From NCBI GenBank assembly GCA_025451135.1, contig JANWKW010000096.1, positions 1 to 13,813 on the forward strand: 13,813 nucleotides of DNA. The letters run 5' to 3'. The notes beneath the pieces were generated by a model. That model saw only the letters and a list, made by a program, of their open reading frames with translations. It was not told the DNA's origin and did not search any database. Shown here piece by piece: positions 13,524-13,813 of the stretch (positions within the stretch are counted from its first letter, which is position 1; each line of letters starts with the position of its first letter). The stretch is from Vulcanimicrobiia bacterium. GTDB taxonomy: Bacteria; Vulcanimicrobiota; Vulcanimicrobiia; Vulcanimicrobiales; Vulcanimicrobiaceae. A program made the position numbers and the translations under genes.

Positions 13524-13813
13524 ATGAAACGGATACTGGCAGCACTCTGCGTCGCGACGCTCGCTCTGACGGCGCCCGCGCTGGCGGCGCTCAAGGTCGG
13601 CGATAAGGCGCCCGACTTCACCCTTCAGGCGTCGCTGGGCGGCACCGTCTCCACGTTCCACCTGGCCGACGCGCTCAAGCAGGGCCCGGTCGTGCTCTAC
13701 TTCTATCCGGCCGCGTTCACGACGGGCTGCACGATCGAGGCCCACATGTTCGCCGACGCGATCCCGGACTACAAGAAGCTGGGCGCGACCGTCATCGGCG
13801 TCTCGCACGACGA
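13524..13813 (+). CDS. Exported peroxiredoxin, AhpC/TSA-BCP type (3' end outside window)
   Basis: The first 96 residues of a thiol peroxidase are present. Residues 1-22 form a Sec signal peptide (RILAALCVATLALTAPALAA), so the enzyme is probably extracytoplasmic. The thioredoxin-like fold begins at KVGDKAPDFTLQ, and the peroxidatic motif PxxxTxxC is intact in FYPAAFTTGCTIEAHMF with Cys69. The position five residues after this cysteine, which holds the resolving cysteine in many BCP/PrxQ proteins, is His74 here. The enzyme is therefore 1-Cys, or resolves with a cysteine beyond the window. A purine-rich stretch (GAGGGAGAAGGTAGG) precedes the ATG at 13524. The gene likely follows the acyl-CoA dehydrogenase on one mRNA, perhaps detoxifying peroxides, but this link is only positional. 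Confidence 0.9.
   Translation, partial: MKRILAALCVATLALTAPALAALKVGDKAPDFTLQASLGGTVSTFHLADALKQGPVVLYFYPAAFTTGCTIEAHMFADAIPDYKKLGATVIGVSHD

Noticed and set aside
1..13813. CRISPR arrays, tRNA or rRNA genes, insertion sequences, prophage or defence genes
   Set aside because: I saw no regularly spaced repeats, no tRNA- or rRNA-like segments, and no transposase, integrase or toxin-antitoxin reading frame.

Overview
The window is GC-rich bacterial chromosome with dense coding, G or C in most third codon positions, several GTG and TTG starts, and many overlapping genes. No rRNA, tRNA, integrase or transposase is visible. FtsEX with an EnvC-type hydrolase, an RNase E whose tail is Arg/Gly- and Lys/Ala-rich, tandem S41 processing peptidases and possible leaderless transcription would suit a deep-branching high-GC lineage such as Eremiobacterota (WPS-2), or an actinobacterial or Chloroflexota-like relative. 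This placement is an inference, not read from a marker gene.

Layout. (1) 1-638, minus strand: the 5' part of an exported protein of unknown function. It diverges, across only 36 bp, from (2) a DUF900-type alpha/beta hydrolase (675-1574, plus). Both Shine-Dalgarno (SD) sequences lie inside one inverted repeat. (3) 1575-1821: an intergenic stretch with a candidate promoter and a strongly foldable leader, leading to (4) RNase E/G (1822-4683, plus, TTG start), which has a normal catalytic half and a long basic, low-complexity C-terminal half. (5) 4684-4726: a 43-nt convergent gap filled almost exactly by a 42-nt palindromic repeat. A second copy, in opposite orientation, lies inside the RNase E coding region at 4449-4490 and is translated. 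(6) 12299 down to 4727, minus strand: a seven-gene run, ftsE-ftsX-histidine kinase-response regulator/GGDEF-EnvC-like M23 peptidase-S41 peptidase-S41 peptidase. (7) Divergent from ftsE: an acyl-CoA dehydrogenase (12344-13492), then a truncated exported peroxiredoxin (13524 to the window end).

The coherent theme is the minus-strand run. FtsEX is a transmembrane ATPase that allosterically controls periplasmic or extracellular murein hydrolases through coiled-coil partners, and the M23 protein here has that architecture. S41 carboxy-terminal processing peptidases commonly trim cell-wall enzymes. The unusual point is that a soluble PAS-type histidine kinase and a receiver-GGDEF protein sit between ftsX and its hydrolase partner. 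Each of the three junctions ftsX/kinase, kinase/regulator and regulator/hydrolase can be read as a 4-nt GTGA stop/start overlap. This suggests phosphorelay or cyclic-dinucleotide-type signalling made stoichiometrically with the cell-wall hydrolysis machine.

The most noteworthy DNA-level observation is the pair of inverted palindromic elements around the rne 3' end. Their inner stem differs by a compensatory base-pair change. One copy forms the convergent intergenic spacer and the other has been absorbed in frame into the protein.
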